From: Pseudomonadota bacterium
GTDB taxonomy: Bacteria > Pseudomonadota > Gammaproteobacteria > Halothiobacillales > Halothiobacillaceae
NCBI GenBank assembly: GCA_021795795.1
Contig: JAJYPA010000003.1
Coordinates: 1 to 64,000, forward strand
Direction: 5' to 3'
DNA length: 64,000 nt
Positions 1 through 10,286 of the stretch are shown here, in pieces; the stretch's first letter is position 1; every line of letters starts with the position of its first letter. The translations under genes were made by a program, and so were the position numbers. Under the pieces are notes generated by a model, which was given only the letters and a program-made list of their open reading frames with translations, did not search any database and was not told where the DNA came from.

Positions 1-274
1 TCCGATCAGGCACAGCCAGTGTGCTATCGGTTAGCGCCGAGCCGCCAACATCATTCAAGTTGATACTGATCATCTTGTGATGCCCTATGCCCAACTGATG
101 AGCGACACGGTACGCCGCTGTCAGCTCTACTTTGTGACGCTGCCCGTAATCAAAACTGACCGCATGCACTTGGTAACCATCACTTTTCGCGATAGCAGCC
201 ACTGTGGCCGAGTCGAGCCCACCGGATAAAAGCACGACCGCCTTCGGATGTGTGTTTTCAGTGTCCAGGTTCAT
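1..274 (-). CDS. queC: QueC, 7-cyano-7-deazaguanine synthase (3' part cut by window edge)
   Basis: Only the first 91 residues are in the window. The N-terminus carries the PP-loop ATP-pyrophosphatase motif [11 protein letters not shown] at about residues 15-25, followed by a sequence typical of QueC ([12 protein letters not shown]). QueC converts 7-carboxy-7-deazaguanine to preQ0 in queuosine synthesis, using ATP and ammonia. The ATG at 272-274 overlaps the end of queE by 17 bp, so the two are probably translated from one message. The family's C-terminal zinc-binding part lies outside the window. Confidence 0.93.
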   Translation of the reverse strand, partial: MNLDTENTHPKAVVLLSGGLDSATVAAIAKSDGYQVHAVSFDYGQRHKVELTAAYRVAHQLGIGHHKMISINLNDVGGSALTDSTLAVPDR

Positions 275-941
275 TTCCCCATATTAATTTGTGCAACTGC
301 TGCTGAAAACGCAAACGCAAGCCGCTTTCTAGTATCCACTCAGCCAGCTCCAACGGAGTTATATCGCCAAATACGGGCGATATAAGAACGTTAAACCGTT
401 TATCCATCTGATATTGGCGTACATGCTGGATTGCCCACTCAAAATCATCATCGCTGCCAATGACGAATTTGATTTCATCACTGGGCTTGAGCAGCTTGAT
501 ATTATCAAAGCGGTTCTTTTCGGCTTCACCCGAACTCGGCGTTTTCAGATCCATGACCACGCGTACTCGCGGATCAACCCCTTCAATGGAGAGCGCACCA
601 CTGGTTTCCAGGCTCACCGAATACCCACCATCACAGAGGGACGTCAGCAAAGGCAGACAGGCGGGTTGAGCTAGTGGCTCGCCACCGGTCACGCAAACAT
701 CCTGAGTATGATGCGCAGCAACCTGTTCAAGGATGGACGCCAAACTCTGTCGCTCACCGCCAGTAAAGGCGTAAGCCGTATCGCAATAGACACACCGTAG
801 AGGACACCCTGTAAGCCGTACAAATACAGTCGGCCAACCTGCGCTTTCAGACTCTCCCTGCAATGAACGGAATATTTCCGTAATCCGTAACTGTAGTGGA
901 GCCTTCTCTTGTACGGCGATATCATCCAAAGCTGCGATCAT
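258..941 (-). CDS. queE: QueE, 7-carboxy-7-deazaguanine synthase (radical SAM)
   Basis: The protein has 227 residues, normal for the family. It makes 7-carboxy-7-deazaguanine from 6-carboxytetrahydropterin, the step before QueC. The radical-SAM cluster motif CPLRCVYC is near residues 46-53, and the TGGEPL motif that contacts SAM is near residue 85. An N-terminal EIFRSLQGE stretch is the usual QueE substrate-binding start. The start ATG overlaps the cpoB stop (ATGA), and its own 3' end overlaps queC. This arrangement of cpoB-queE-queC is common in gammaproteobacteria, so function is well supported by both motif and context. Confidence 0.95.
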   Translation of the reverse strand: MIAALDDIAVQEKAPLQLRITEIFRSLQGESESAGWPTVFVRLTGCPLRCVYCDTAYAFTGGERQSLASILEQVAAHHTQDVCVTGGEPLAQPACLPLLTSLCDGGYSVSLETSGALSIEGVDPRVRVVMDLKTPSSGEAEKNRFDNIKLLKPSDEIKFVIGSDDDFEWAIQHVRQYQMDKRFNVLISPVFGDITPLELAEWILESGLRLRFQQQLHKLIWGNEPGH

Positions 942-1888
942 CTTTTCCCGGCATCCATACGCGCCAGCCGCTGTTTCGCCAGATTGGCCGCCTGACTTTG
1001 AGGGTATTTGCTGATCACTTGCTGGAAAATAGCTCGTGCTTCTTTGTTTTTGTTTTCGTCATAGGCGATATAGCCCGTTTTCAACAGGGCATCTGGCACA
1101 CGGTCGCTATTCGGGAATTGGGTCAATATTTTCCGATATGCCGCTTCCGCCTTATCCCGCTTTTGTTCTACGTAATAAGTCTCGCCCTGCCAAAACAGTG
1201 CACTAGGCGTCCATTGACCCTGCGGATCAGCATCGATAGCAACTTGAAAGCCGGTGATTGCCTGATCGTATCGCCCATCCTTCAACTGATCAAAGGCTGC
1301 GTTATACAGTGCCTGTTGCTTTGCACTGGCCGCTGCATCTTGACCGGATGAAGGTGCGGAGGAGGTTGGCACAGGCACCGGCGGCACCGAAGCGGCAGGA
1401 GCATTGGTTGCGGGGACCGTAGGTGGTACCGGCGCAGCCGGCTCATTCGGTGCAGCAGCGCTGCCTCCCGGTTGCTCAAGTTTTGACAGGCGATCATCAA
1501 ATGAACTGAATGCGGACTGCTGGGCTTTTTGCAGCCGCTGGATCTGATTTTCCTGCTCTTCGTTCTGTCCGCGCAGATCTCTAACCTGTTCCTGCAAGCG
1601 CGATACGCTATCCAGCAGATTCTGAATAATTACCGTCTGCCCGGATGACGCATCTGCATTTGCACCGGTTTCTCCCAGACCCAGCGGCTGCGGAGCGAGT
1701 GGCTGAGGGGTTGCTGCCTGCGAGTCCACTTGGGGTGCTTGCGAAGTAGCCGCTTGGGCTGCGTCCGATTTATCGCTCCAGTTGAGCCAACTGGGTGGCG
1801 TCTGCGCCCAAGCTGTCTGTGTTGCAGTCATGCCCAATGCGGCCAATAAAGTTAAATTTTTAGCGCTGCGTTTCATCAAGCGATTCAT
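938..1888 (-). CDS. cpoB: CpoB (YbgF), periplasmic TolA-binding TPR protein
   Basis: A 316-residue exported protein that in E. coli coordinates peptidoglycan synthesis with Tol-driven outer-membrane constriction. Residues 1-28 form a signal peptide ending at TAWAQ. Residues about 80-130 are a heptad-rich coiled coil (trimerisation region). A Pro/Ala-rich linker of roughly 60 residues follows, and residues about 190-316 are TPR repeats (for example ALFWQGETYYVEQKRDKAEA). The start at 1888 has an AGGA seven bases upstream. In most relatives pal lies between tolB and this gene. Here only 74 bp separate the two ORFs, so CpoB directly follows TolB. Confidence 0.93.
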   Translation of the reverse strand: MNRLMKRSAKNLTLLAALGMTATQTAWAQTPPSWLNWSDKSDAAQAATSQAPQVDSQAATPQPLAPQPLGLGETGANADASSGQTVIIQNLLDSVSRLQEQVRDLRGQNEEQENQIQRLQKAQQSAFSSFDDRLSKLEQPGGSAAAPNEPAAPVPPTVPATNAPAASVPPVPVPTSSAPSSGQDAAASAKQQALYNAAFDQLKDGRYDQAITGFQVAIDADPQGQWTPSALFWQGETYYVEQKRDKAEAAYRKILTQFPNSDRVPDALLKTGYIAYDENKNKEARAIFQQVISKYPQSQAANLAKQRLARMDAGKR

Positions 1889-1962
1889 GGGGATTTCCTA
1901 TATAAGTGAACACGGCACGGCCAAGCTACTATTTGCTCGCCCTTGCGACTGCTCGATTTCAA

Positions 1963-3270
1963 CTATTCGTCGCCTTGAAATGGCCCCCAGGCCGGGTCAC
2001 GCACTTTGCCACGGGCAAAGCGCAAGGTCTGACTTTCCCCACCCGAGACAGGGCTGACTTTCAACACCGAGCTTCCACCCACCTGTGAAGCATAAATCAG
2101 CATCGTACCGTTGGGTGCGAAGCTCGGCCGCTCTTCTGAACCGCCGTTACTGATGTAGCGCAAATCACTACCACCGCCGGACAAGGACTGAACGGCCACA
2201 CGGAAGCCGCCATTGCCACCCGCCAACAGGGCCAGTGTTTTACCATCAGGAGATATTGCTCCACCTGCCGCATACGACAAACCAAAAGTCAGGCGCTGCG
2301 CAGAAGATGTGCCAATCGTCTTTTCGAATAATTGTGGCGAACCGGAACGATCCGAAGTGAATACCAAGGTCTGGTTGTCCGGCAACCAGCTGGCTTCCGT
2401 GTTGATCGAACCATCATTGGTGACTTGTGTCAGATTTCGCGTATCCAGATCGACCACATAAATATTCGGGCTGTGATACTTGGACAGTGTGAGTGCAATC
2501 TTATTGCCCTTCGGTGACCAGCTTGGCGCCCCATTGATACCGGGGAATTTTGTCAGTTGATAACGCTGACCTGTGCGCAAGTCCTGTACCCAGATACCTG
2601 AACGACGACCCTCGAACGACACGTAGGCGAGCTTGCTGCCGTCCGGCGACCAGGTGGGCGACATCAGCGGGAAGTTGGAACTCAGCACTGTCTGTGGGTT
2701 GGCGCCATCAGAATCGGCTACTTCCAGGGTGTAGCGGCGCTTCTTGCCCGGGCCGTCCGTCTCGGTCACGTAGGCGATCTTTGTATCAAACGCACCCCGT
2801 ACGCCCGTGATCTGTTTGAAAATGATGTCGGCGATACGGTGCGCGATACTGCGTGCGGCGGAAATCGGCGCTGTAATAACGCGACCGGTCATTTGCTGAC
2901 CGTTGGTAACATTCAACAGATAGAAGGTTGCCTGGTAATTGCCGCCTTGCTGCTCCACTTTGCCGACAACCAGATATTGCGCCTTGCCCGTACGCCATTG
3001 GTCGAACTGGACTTGCTCTGGTGCAGACGGTTGGCTCGGCATCTGATCTGCGGTTAATGGCGCAAACTGCCCCGAACGCGCCAGATCGGCATCGATGATT
3101 GATGAGAAGTTTGTGTTTGTTGTGGTGGAGAACGGAACGATCGCAATCGGAACACCGCTTTCCTGACCACCACTGATCACGATGTTCAACTCCGCCTGGC
3201 TCACCGCCGGTGCGAGGAACAGCAAGCTGCTCAAAATCCACAAACTCCAGCGTTGAATGTGCGCTTTCAT
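1963..3270 (-). CDS. tolB: TolB, periplasmic beta-propeller of the Tol system
   Basis: About 435 residues, the normal TolB size. A signal peptide ends at VSQA before ELNIVISGG. The N-terminal domain (to about residue 160) precedes a six-bladed propeller with repeated SPTWSPDGSKLAYVSF, PSWSPKGNKIAL and ASWLPDNQTLVF blades. TolB binds TolA and normally Pal. I place the start at the ATG at 3270 because AAGGTG lies six bases upstream; the in-frame GTG at 3279 lies inside that site. The expected partner gene pal is missing immediately downstream. Confidence 0.95.
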   Translation of the reverse strand: MKAHIQRWSLWILSSLLFLAPAVSQAELNIVISGGQESGVPIAIVPFSTTTNTNFSSIIDADLARSGQFAPLTADQMPSQPSAPEQVQFDQWRTGKAQYLVVGKVEQQGGNYQATFYLLNVTNGQQMTGRVITAPISAARSIAHRIADIIFKQITGVRGAFDTKIAYVTETDGPGKKRRYTLEVADSDGANPQTVLSSNFPLMSPTWSPDGSKLAYVSFEGRRSGIWVQDLRTGQRYQLTKFPGINGAPSWSPKGNKIALTLSKYHSPNIYVVDLDTRNLTQVTNDGSINTEASWLPDNQTLVFTSDRSGSPQLFEKTIGTSSAQRLTFGLSYAAGGAISPDGKTLALLAGGNGGFRVAVQSLSGGGSDLRYISNGGSEERPSFAPNGTMLIYASQVGGSSVLKVSPVSGGESQTLRFARGKVRDPAWGPFQGDE

Positions 3271-3337
3271 GCTTATCACCTTGTATGTTCAATTCTTCAA
3301 AATGGTCGCCATCCATCAAAGCAATGGCGAAAAAAAT

Positions 3338-4375
3338 CTACTGTGCGCTCGCCTTGAACTTGAAGTTGATCGTCGGCTGGAACAGCGTCATATCCGAAGG
3401 CAACGGCAACGGCGATGCCCGCTCGACAGCCTGCTGAACAGAGCTCTGGAACAGTTGATCGCCATCACACCGCAATATTTTTACATTGAGTACCGTGCCA
3501 TCATTAGCTTGAGAGATTTTCACGTCGCATGTCCAGTCAGGTTGCCAACCCGGCGGTTTGAACCATTGTGACTGGACTTTCGCTTTGATTGCGGCGCCAT
3601 AAGCGTCCAAGATGCCTTTGGATTGGCTGGCACGCAACTCGTCCTGAAGTTGCTGCTGCAACGCCGCCTTGCGGGTTTGGTCGGCTTTCTGTGCCGCCAA
3701 CTTGGCGGCTTTCTCCTTAGCCGCCTTGTCTGCAGTGGCCTTCGCGGCTTTCTCTTTGGCCGCCTGCTCCTTGGCTGCCTTTTCAGCCGCTGCTTTTTCA
3801 GCCGCCACTTGTTTCCTGGCTTGCGCGGCCTGCGCAGCGGCTTCGGTCGCGGCCTGCTTGGCCACAGCTGCGGCAGCCTGTTCTTTAGCGGCAGCCGCTA
3901 CTGCCGCTTGTTTTTCAGCGGCCGCCTTGGCGGTCTCTTCCTGCATCTTGGCCAACGCCTGCTTTTGCGCCTGCACGGATTCCTGTGCTTTTTTCTGTGC
4001 ATCCTGCAAGGCTTTTAACTGTTGCTCCTGTTCGGCGGCTGCTTTTTGCTTGGCCTCCCGCATCGCCTCAAGCTGTTGCAGGCGCGCCTGCTCCGCGCGA
4101 CGGGCGGCGGCGGCCTGCTGGGCTTCGGCCTGCTGCTGCTTGAGCGACTTTTCACGCTGTTCATCAGCCTGTTTTAATCGGCTGACCTGCTGGTCGATCG
4201 CGGCTTGTGAGACGGATTGAGCCTGAATAACCGGTTCACTCGGGGTGTTTGAAGCCTCCGATGCCGGTGAAAAAGCATCCAGCTTCCAAGCAATCAGCAC
4301 AGACAGGATGATCAATAAATGAAGCGCAATCGCCAACAAAATAGCGAAGGGCATACGTGCAAACCAGCGGAACAT
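3338..4375 (-). CDS. tolA: TolA, inner-membrane/periplasm-spanning Tol protein
   Basis: A 345-residue protein with the classic TolA layout. One N-terminal membrane helix (about 10-32) is followed by a long Ala/Lys/Glu/Gln-rich helical domain (about 60-240) with many KAAAEKAAKEQ-type repeats. The globular C-terminal domain III begins near SKGILDAYGAAIKAKV. TolA couples the proton-driven TolQR motor to outer-membrane partners. It sits two bases after tolR and 58 bp before tolB. The long Ala-rich segment also opens large antisense reading frames that I treat as artefacts. The C-terminal domain keeps two cysteines (WTCDVKIS and ILRCDGD). Confidence 0.94.
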   Translation of the reverse strand: MFRWFARMPFAILLAIALHLLIILSVLIAWKLDAFSPASEASNTPSEPVIQAQSVSQAAIDQQVSRLKQADEQREKSLKQQQAEAQQAAAARRAEQARLQQLEAMREAKQKAAAEQEQQLKALQDAQKKAQESVQAQKQALAKMQEETAKAAAEKQAAVAAAAKEQAAAAVAKQAATEAAAQAAQARKQVAAEKAAAEKAAKEQAAKEKAAKATADKAAKEKAAKLAAQKADQTRKAALQQQLQDELRASQSKGILDAYGAAIKAKVQSQWFKPPGWQPDWTCDVKISQANDGTVLNVKILRCDGDQLFQSSVQQAVERASPLPLPSDMTLFQPTINFKFKASAQ

Positions 4376-4377
4376 GG

Positions 4378-4827
4378 CTACTTGCCTCCCGATGGCGCTG
4401 TGTTACCAGAGGGATTCGTCACCAAGCCCACCTTTTCGACACCTGCCTGCTGGGCAATAATCATTGCCTGCATAACAGCATTGTAATTAGCTTCGCCGCT
4501 GCCCTTGACCAGAACTTGAATCTTCGGCTTGTCACGAAGCGCAGCCTCGACCAGTATCCTGACTTCACTCAAAGGAAGAGACGACTTAGGATCCTCTGCA
4601 TTGCTGACAAAGTACTCCCCGGCTTTGTTCACTGTGATAATCACGGGCAAGTCATCTTCGGGCGGCAACGCCTTGGAAGCCGCGCTTGGCGGCGTCACTT
4701 CAACACCTTGTTGCAGCATGGGGGCTGTGACCATGAAAATCACCAGCAACACCAGCATGACGTCGATATAAGGCACGACGTTGATTTCTGCAACCACACG
4801 GCGGGTTCGACGCGCGCGACGATCCAT
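4378..4827 (-). CDS. tolR: TolR, proton-channel subunit of the Tol motor
   Basis: A 149-residue ExbD/TolR-family protein. A short cytoplasmic N-terminus rich in Arg is followed by a single membrane helix (about 15-38). That helix contains the proton-carrying Asp in the motif VPYIDVMLVLL, and a periplasmic domain follows (VEVTPPSAASK onward). TolR forms the stator with TolQ and energises TolA. It follows tolQ by three bases and precedes tolA by two, so the three are co-expressed. Length and motif are typical. Confidence 0.95.
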   Translation of the reverse strand: MDRRARRTRRVVAEINVVPYIDVMLVLLVIFMVTAPMLQQGVEVTPPSAASKALPPEDDLPVIITVNKAGEYFVSNAEDPKSSLPLSEVRILVEAALRDKPKIQVLVKGSGEANYNAVMQAMIIAQQAGVEKVGLVTNPSGNTAPSGGK

Positions 4828-4830
4828 AAC

Positions 4831-5508
4831 TTACTGCCCCCCGATCTGGCGCTGGAGCAAGCCGAGGAACTCATCGGTGAATCGGTCGTAGCGTCCGAAC
4901 AGATCATCGATTTGCGTCGAATAGCGGTTGTAGGCCACCACAGCGGGGATGGCCGCGAACAGACCCATCGCGGTTGCGATCAGTGCCTCGGCAATCGGCG
5001 GCGCGACCGTGGCCAGGGTGGCGTTTTGCGCATTACCCAAATTCATGAACGCGCTCATGATGCCCCAGACGGTCCCGAACAGACCGACATACGGGCTGAC
5101 CGAGCCGATGGTTGCCAGAACGGACAAGCCTTCCTCGAACTTATCGATCTGTCGATGCAAAGACACCCGCATGGCGCGCTCGACACCTTCAATCAATTCG
5201 GAAGAACTGCGGCCTTCTACCTGACGCAGCCGTTTGAATTCGCGAAAGCCTGCTTCAAAAATTGCTTCCTGGCCTTCGCGCGGGCGTGGATCGCGACTGA
5301 GCCGATCGTAAAAATCGTTCAGACTGCCGCCACTCCAGAAACTTTCCTCAAACCGTTTGGCCTGCGCGCGGGCACGACGCAGTACGGAAGATTTGTGAAA
5401 AATCAGCGCCCAAGATGCCACCGAGGCCAATAGCAGGATCAAAAGCACGAGTTGCACGGGCAGACTCGCGCCCAAAACAAGGTGCATTACCGAGGGTTCT
5501 GTACTCAC
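4831..5508 (-). CDS. tolQ: TolQ, proton-channel subunit of the Tol motor
   Basis: A 225-residue MotA/TolQ/ExbB-family membrane protein. It has one helix near residues 15-35 and two more around residues 130-195, with the conserved stretches IGSVSPYVGLFGTVWGI and AEALIATAMGLFAAIPAVVA. The start codon is GTG and overlaps the ybgC stop codon, indicating translational coupling. TolQ pentamers surround TolR dimers and drive TolA. The order ybgC-tolQ-tolR-tolA-tolB is the standard Tol operon. Confidence 0.95.
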   Translation of the reverse strand: MSTEPSVMHLVLGASLPVQLVLLILLLASVASWALIFHKSSVLRRARAQAKRFEESFWSGGSLNDFYDRLSRDPRPREGQEAIFEAGFREFKRLRQVEGRSSSELIEGVERAMRVSLHRQIDKFEEGLSVLATIGSVSPYVGLFGTVWGIMSAFMNLGNAQNATLATVAPPIAEALIATAMGLFAAIPAVVAYNRYSTQIDDLFGRYDRFTDEFLGLLQRQIGGQ

Positions 5509-5915
5509 AAAAAATAGCTCCGCATGGGGTTAGGGATTGGGGTTGGTTTGAAACTATCGGCATCGACACATACGATCTGCACCGTCGCCTGTGACAAGGG
5601 TATCTGATCGGAAGTTCGTTCGGCCACTTGATGGAAATTCATCGAGGCGGCACCGCATTTTCGCATCACGCAACTGACACGCAATGCGTCGTTGAATTTT
5701 GCCGGACGCCGATAGTCTACCTGCAGCCGGGACACGACGAAAAGGACACCGTGTTCTTCACGCATCTTATCCTGCTCGAAACCGCGCGCGCGCAACCATT
5801 CCGTGCGTGCGCGCTCGAAAAACTTCAGGTAATTGGCGTAGTAGACAACGCCCGCCGCATCGGTGTCTTCGTAGTACACGCGAACCGGCCAATAGAAAAT
5901 ATCGGTTGCCGTCAC
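5505..5915 (-). CDS. ybgC: YbgC, hotdog-fold acyl-CoA thioesterase of the Tol operon
   Basis: A 136-residue 4HBT/hotdog thioesterase. The catalytic region reads [20 protein letters not shown] with the family Asp near residue 18. It begins with GTG, preceded by GGAGGA, and overlaps the ruvB stop codon. E. coli YbgC hydrolyses acyl-CoA esters and is linked to phospholipid synthesis. Its place as first gene of the Tol operon is conserved across gammaproteobacteria. Confidence 0.93.
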   Translation of the reverse strand: MTATDIFYWPVRVYYEDTDAAGVVYYANYLKFFERARTEWLRARGFEQDKMREEHGVLFVVSRLQVDYRRPAKFNDALRVSCVMRKCGAASMNFHQVAERTSDQIPLSQATVQIVCVDADSFKPTPIPNPMRSYFL

Positions 5916-6958
5916 TGCGGTTCCTCCTCCGTCAGCAGTGTGCCTTGCTGCGACTCGAAGGCACTGGGCGGTCGGAAACCGAAGTGGGCATAGGTCTGGC
6001 GCGTTGCCATCCGCCCTCGCGCCGTGCGCACCAGAAAACCCTGCTGAATCAGGAACGGTTCCAACACGTCTTCGATTGTGTCTCGCGCTTCGCCGATGGC
6101 GGCAGCAATGTTATCCAGCCCGACCGGGCCGCCATCGAACTTGTGGATCAAGGCTTCGAGCAGGCGGCGATCCTGCTGATCGAACCCGCGCGCATCCACC
6201 TGCAACAAGTTGAGCGCTGCATTCGCCAACGGCTGATCGACTGTACCATTACCTTTGACTTCGGCAAAATCGCGGACGCGGCGCAAAAGGCGGTTCGCGA
6301 TACGCGGCGTGCCTCGTGACCGCATGGCGATTTCTTGAGCCCCAACTGCATCGATCGTAACACCCATTAATTGAGCGGATCGGGTAACAATGCGGGTCAA
6401 ATCCGCCACTGAATAAAATTCCAGACGCTGAATAATGCCGAACCGATCGCGCAAAGGCCCGGTCAGCATCCCGGCGCGTGTCGTGGCACCCACCAGCGTA
6501 AATGGCGGCAAATCCAGCTTGATCGACCGTGCTGCAGGTCCTTCGCCGATCATGATGTCGATTTGATGGTCTTCCATCGCCGGGTAGAGAATTTCTTCCA
6601 CCACGGCCGAAAGCCGGTGAATCTCATCGATGAACAACACATCATTCGGTTCGAGATTGGTCAGTAGCGCCGCCAAGTCACCCGGACGCTCAAGCACCGG
6701 CCCCGATGTTTGTTTGAGACCCACGCCCATCTCGTGGGCAATGATATTGGCGAGTGTGGTTTTTCCAAGCCCCGGCGGACCGAAAATGAGCACATGATCC
6801 AACGCTTCGCCCCGTTGCCGCGCCGCCGGGATGAATATTTCCATCTGTTCGACCACCGCAGGTTGGCCCACGTAATCGACCAGCCGCTTGGGACGCAAGG
6901 CGCGTTCGATGGCCTCGTCTTCAGTCACGCTTTCTGCGGTAATGACGCGATCAGTCAT
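5912..6958 (-). CDS. ruvB: RuvB, Holliday-junction branch-migration ATPase
   Basis: A 348-residue AAA+ ATPase. The Walker [11 protein letters not shown] lies near residue 60 and Walker B FIDEIHRL near residue 108. The sensor region [19 protein letters not shown] is present, and the C-terminal winged helix includes the family-typical [17 protein letters not shown]. RuvB hexamers pump DNA through junctions held by RuvA. The gene overlaps ruvA upstream (ATGA) and ybgC downstream. Confidence 0.97.
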   Translation of the reverse strand: MTDRVITAESVTEDEAIERALRPKRLVDYVGQPAVVEQMEIFIPAARQRGEALDHVLIFGPPGLGKTTLANIIAHEMGVGLKQTSGPVLERPGDLAALLTNLEPNDVLFIDEIHRLSAVVEEILYPAMEDHQIDIMIGEGPAARSIKLDLPPFTLVGATTRAGMLTGPLRDRFGIIQRLEFYSVADLTRIVTRSAQLMGVTIDAVGAQEIAMRSRGTPRIANRLLRRVRDFAEVKGNGTVDQPLANAALNLLQVDARGFDQQDRRLLEALIHKFDGGPVGLDNIAAAIGEARDTIEDVLEPFLIQQGFLVRTARGRMATRQTYAHFGFRPPSAFESQQGTLLTEEEPQ

Positions 6959-7578
6959 CAGGCTTTACTCGCAAGTGGCTTAAGTGCCAGCCGGATGATC
7001 TGTTCAACGGGCAACGCCTCGGCATCTGGCACGGCCTTGACCATCCGTTGTGCTTCGGCAGGCTTGTAGCCCAAGGCTTCCAGCGCACTCATGGCTTCTT
7101 GATCGGCACCGGCAAGTGGTACGGCATCGCCCATCTTGCCCACCTTGGCCGCCATTGTGGCACCGTCGAAAAACCCTTCGGCCAGGCGGTCACGCATTTC
7201 AATGACCAGGCGCTCGGCGGTTTTTCGACCCACACCGGGCAATCGAATCAGCGCGGCAATGTCATTGCGGGCAATCGCGCCCGCAAATTCTTCGGCATTC
7301 ATACCGGAAAGCACACCCAACGCCAGTTTGGCACCGACGCCAGTGACCTTGAGCAAATGCCGAAACAGCTTGCGCTCGACTTCGCGCGAGAACCCATAAA
7401 GCAGGAAGGCATCTTCCCGCACGACGGTGTGAATCAGGAGCGTGGCTTCCTGCCCGTTGGCGGGCAAATCGAACAAGGTTGAAAGCGGCACTTCGACTTC
7501 ATAACCCACACCCTGCACATCCAGCAGGATCCAGGGGGGTTGCTTGTTAACCAAAATGCCCTTGAGGCGACCGATCAT
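6958..7578 (-). CDS. ruvA: RuvA, Holliday-junction binding protein
   Basis: I start RuvA at the ATG at 7578 ([10 protein letters not shown]), which gives 206 residues as expected; the open frame extends 37 codons further upstream but that part overlaps ruvC. The OB-fold N-terminal domain is followed by two helix-hairpin-helix motifs ([16 protein letters not shown] and [16 protein letters not shown]). A C-terminal domain III that touches RuvB ends the protein. The start overlaps the ruvC stop codon. Confidence 0.96.
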   Translation of the reverse strand: MIGRLKGILVNKQPPWILLDVQGVGYEVEVPLSTLFDLPANGQEATLLIHTVVREDAFLLYGFSREVERKLFRHLLKVTGVGAKLALGVLSGMNAEEFAGAIARNDIAALIRLPGVGRKTAERLVIEMRDRLAEGFFDGATMAAKVGKMGDAVPLAGADQEAMSALEALGYKPAEAQRMVKAVPDAEALPVEQIIRLALKPLASKA

Positions 7579-8141
7579 CGACTGCGTCTCCGGTAACGTG
7601 ACTGAGCCAGCAACTGCATGGCGGTTTTTTCGACCCCGACTACATCCGCCGAAATCCCGGCCAACGAAGTGCGTCGATAGCAATGACACAAAGCCACCGC
7701 TGCGGCGTCCGCGCCGTCGGCGGGCGGGTTATCGGTCAAGGACAACAGCCGCTTGACCATATGCTGTACCTGAAGTTTGTCTGCGCGCCCCGTGCCGACC
7801 ACGGCCTGCTTGACCACGGCGGGCATGTATTCGTGCACGGCCAAGCCGTGCCCGACGGCAGCGGCAATCGCGACACCGCGCGCCTGCGCCAGCTTGAGGG
7901 AAGATTCAGGGCTGCGATACATGAAAATCTGCTCGATGGCGAATTCATCCGGTGCATGGGTGTCAATCAATCGATCGATTTCGGCGTAGATCGCCCCCAG
8001 TCGCGCACTGAACAGACCAAAGGATTTAAGCGAAACGCTTTGCAGATGAATCTGGGTTGCGCGCCCCCGCTCGAAGTCGAGCACGGCCACCCCCATGGTG
8101 ACTGACCCCGGATCAATGCCCATGACGCGCAAGCGGGCCAC
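7575..8141 (-). CDS. ruvC: RuvC, Holliday-junction resolvase
   Basis: An RNase-H-fold endonuclease of 188 residues. The likely start is GTG at 8141, one base after the yebC stop codon, giving VARLRVMGIDPGS with the first catalytic Asp. The second acidic residue is in EFAIEQIFM, and the last acidic cluster is in DGADAAAVALCH. The upstream extension of the open frame to 8210 lies inside yebC and is unlikely to be used. RuvC cuts junctions migrated by RuvAB, encoded just downstream. Confidence 0.94.
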   Translation of the reverse strand: MARLRVMGIDPGSVTMGVAVLDFERGRATQIHLQSVSLKSFGLFSARLGAIYAEIDRLIDTHAPDEFAIEQIFMYRSPESSLKLAQARGVAIAAAVGHGLAVHEYMPAVVKQAVVGTGRADKLQVQHMVKRLLSLTDNPPADGADAAAVALCHCYRRTSLAGISADVVGVEKTAMQLLAQSRYRRRSR

Positions 8142-8142
8142 G

Positions 8143-8883
8143 TTATGCGTACGCCTCTTCAGGAATTTCGGCGTTGTGGAACACTTCCTGAACGTCATCC
8201 AGATCCTCAAGCATGTCGATCATCTTGACCAGTTTGACGGCCTGATCACCCTCGACCGGCGCAGTGACCGCCGCCCGCATCGCCAACTCGCTTTCTTCGG
8301 GCACAAAACCAGCCGCCGTCAGGCCATCCTTGATCGACACATAATCTTCCGGCGTCGTGATGACTTCGACCGCGCCTTCCTCACCGACCTGCACATCGTC
8401 AGCGCCGGCATCGAGTGCCGCTTCAATCAGCGCATCCTCATCCACACCCGGCGGGTAATATAAAACGCCTTGTTTGCTGAACAAATAGGCAACTGAGCCA
8501 TCCGTCCCCAGGTTTCCGCCAAATTTGCTGAATGCATGGCGCACGTCCGACACCGTGCGGTTGTGATTGTCGGTCATGCAGAACACCAGCACAGCCACGC
8601 CACCCGGACCATAGCCTTCGTAGCGCATCTCTTCATATTGCTCACCATCGCCGGCGCCTACGCCCCGCTTGGCTGCACGCTCCATCGTATCCTTGGGCAT
8701 GTTGGCCGAAAGCGCTTTATCCCAGGCCAGGCGTAATCGCGGGTTGGCGGCGGGATCGGCAGATTTTCCAATACGTGCCGCCGCGGTGATTTCGCGAATA
8801 ATCTTCGTCCAAATTTTGCCGCGCTTGTTATCCTGACGCGCCTTGCGGTGTTTGATGTTTGCCCATTTGCTATGGCCGGCCAT
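8143..8883 (-). CDS. yebC: YebC/PmpR-family regulatory protein
   Basis: A 246-residue protein starting at [18 protein letters not shown], the hallmark N-terminus of the family. The open frame continues 24 codons upstream, but this ATG is the conserved start. YebC proteins have been described as transcription regulators and, more recently, as helpers of translation through difficult peptide motifs. Which applies here cannot be read from the sequence. The gene leads the yebC-ruvCAB cluster, a conserved neighbourhood. Confidence 0.94.
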   Translation of the reverse strand: MAGHSKWANIKHRKARQDNKRGKIWTKIIREITAAARIGKSADPAANPRLRLAWDKALSANMPKDTMERAAKRGVGAGDGEQYEEMRYEGYGPGGVAVLVFCMTDNHNRTVSDVRHAFSKFGGNLGTDGSVAYLFSKQGVLYYPPGVDEDALIEAALDAGADDVQVGEEGAVEVITTPEDYVSIKDGLTAAGFVPEESELAMRAAVTAPVEGDQAVKLVKMIDMLEDLDDVQEVFHNAEIPEEAYA

Positions 8884-9026
8884 CGCTGCCTTCCTCGTAC
8901 TGTCGATTAATCCAAAACCGCATTCTATCATCTGATCCGTAGCCCGAGTCGGCACTCAACCGGGCAACCGGATCGCGCGCCCACAGAAACCATGAGCACA
9001 CACCCAAGTACGGTTTTAAAACGGAC

Positions 9027-10286
9027 TCAGACATGTCGTGTCTCGCTCGCAAAACCCAGCCGCGGTGCCCGGCGATACCACGCGATCCAGATCAACGCAG
9101 CCAGAAGCCACAACGCCGCCATTCCCCAGGCCAACCAGAGCAGATTCTGGGCCAGATGCGCCACGGCAAATCCCGAAACGATTCCTGCGAGCATCATCTG
9201 AGTGAATCCTTGCAGGGCAGAAGCCAGTCCGCGCTGCGCGGGAATGTAATCGAGCCCCATCAGGTTGAGCGAAGGCATCGCAGTCGCCATACCCATGGCG
9301 TAGAACATGATCGGTGAGACCGTCCACCAAACACGCCACTCGTTTATTTCAGCCGGCTGCTCGGCAAACCAAAGGCTTTGAGCCACATTAAACCCCACCG
9401 CCACGGCAGCCAGGCCGATGCCGATACTGACGGTAGTCATCGGCGCGTATCGACTGGCCAGAACATTGCTGACTCGACTGCCCAGAATCAGCCCGGTTAC
9501 CAGCGGCACGAAAAACTTCCAGAAATCGGTCGGTGTTTGTTGCAGATGCCCGACCATAATCATCGGCGCGGCGGCGATGTACAGGAACATCCCCGAAAAC
9601 AGCAGCGCGAACACCAGTGTCAGCCCCATGAACGGGGCATGACTCAATGCACGACCATAACTTTTCATAATGAATAACGGCGCGATGGATTGCCGGTTGT
9701 GGGCACCGACCGTTTCGGGCATGAACGCGAACACCCCGACCATCGATACACCAGCGAACAGGGCGAGGAACCAGAACACCGAACGCCAACCCAACCACGT
9801 ATCCAGCACGCCACCGATGATCGGGGCAATCGCCGGGGCAATCGCAAAGACCAGCGTGATGTTCGACATCACCCGCTGGGCCATGGCGCCTTCGAACAAA
9901 TCCCGCACCAGGGCCCGACCGATCACCACCCCGGCCCCGGCAGCGATTCCCTGAACGATACGGGCAGCGATCAGCTCATTGATATTCCCCGCCATGGCCG
10001 CACCCACGGAAGCCAGCGCATACACGGTCAGGGAAATCAGCACCATGCGCCTGCGCCCGAACGTATCGGAAAGCGGCCCGTGCACCAGCATCATGCCGCC
10101 GAAAAACCAGAGATACAGGCTCAGCGTGAGCTGCATGGTCGCCTGATCGACGCCAAATTCATGGCCGATGGCCGGGAACGACGGCAGATAGGCATCCACG
10201 GTAAACGGGGCGATCATGAGCATACTCGCCACCAGCGGTACGATCAGAAAAGCCTTCGGCGCTGCCCGCGCCTGCTGCGAACTCAT
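9027..10286 (-). CDS. Bcr/CflA-type MFS multidrug exporter
   Basis: A 419-residue protein with about 12 hydrophobic segments. The N-terminal pattern [20 protein letters not shown] and the loop [17 protein letters not shown] between helices 2 and 3 are characteristic of the Bcr/CflA subgroup of major-facilitator drug/proton antiporters. Substrates cannot be inferred. Its ATG overlaps the trpG stop codon (ATGA), so it is the second gene of a trpG transcript. The C-terminus is charged and short, which is normal. Confidence 0.85.
   Translation of the reverse strand: MSSQQARAAPKAFLIVPLVASMLMIAPFTVDAYLPSFPAIGHEFGVDQATMQLTLSLYLWFFGGMMLVHGPLSDTFGRRRMVLISLTVYALASVGAAMAGNINELIAARIVQGIAAGAGVVIGRALVRDLFEGAMAQRVMSNITLVFAIAPAIAPIIGGVLDTWLGWRSVFWFLALFAGVSMVGVFAFMPETVGAHNRQSIAPLFIMKSYGRALSHAPFMGLTLVFALLFSGMFLYIAAAPMIMVGHLQQTPTDFWKFFVPLVTGLILGSRVSNVLASRYAPMTTVSIGIGLAAVAVGFNVAQSLWFAEQPAEINEWRVWWTVSPIMFYAMGMATAMPSLNLMGLDYIPAQRGLASALQGFTQMMLAGIVSGFAVAHLAQNLLWLAWGMAALWLLAALIWIAWYRRAPRLGFASETRHV

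Noticed and set aside
3669..4220. Long plus-strand ORF rich in Ala/Cys opposite tolA
   Set aside because: It is the antisense reading of the Lys/Ala repeat of tolA and has no protein-like features.
4357..5433. 358-codon plus-strand ORF opposite tolR and tolQ
   Set aside because: Antisense shadow in GC-rich DNA; the minus-strand genes have clear family motifs.
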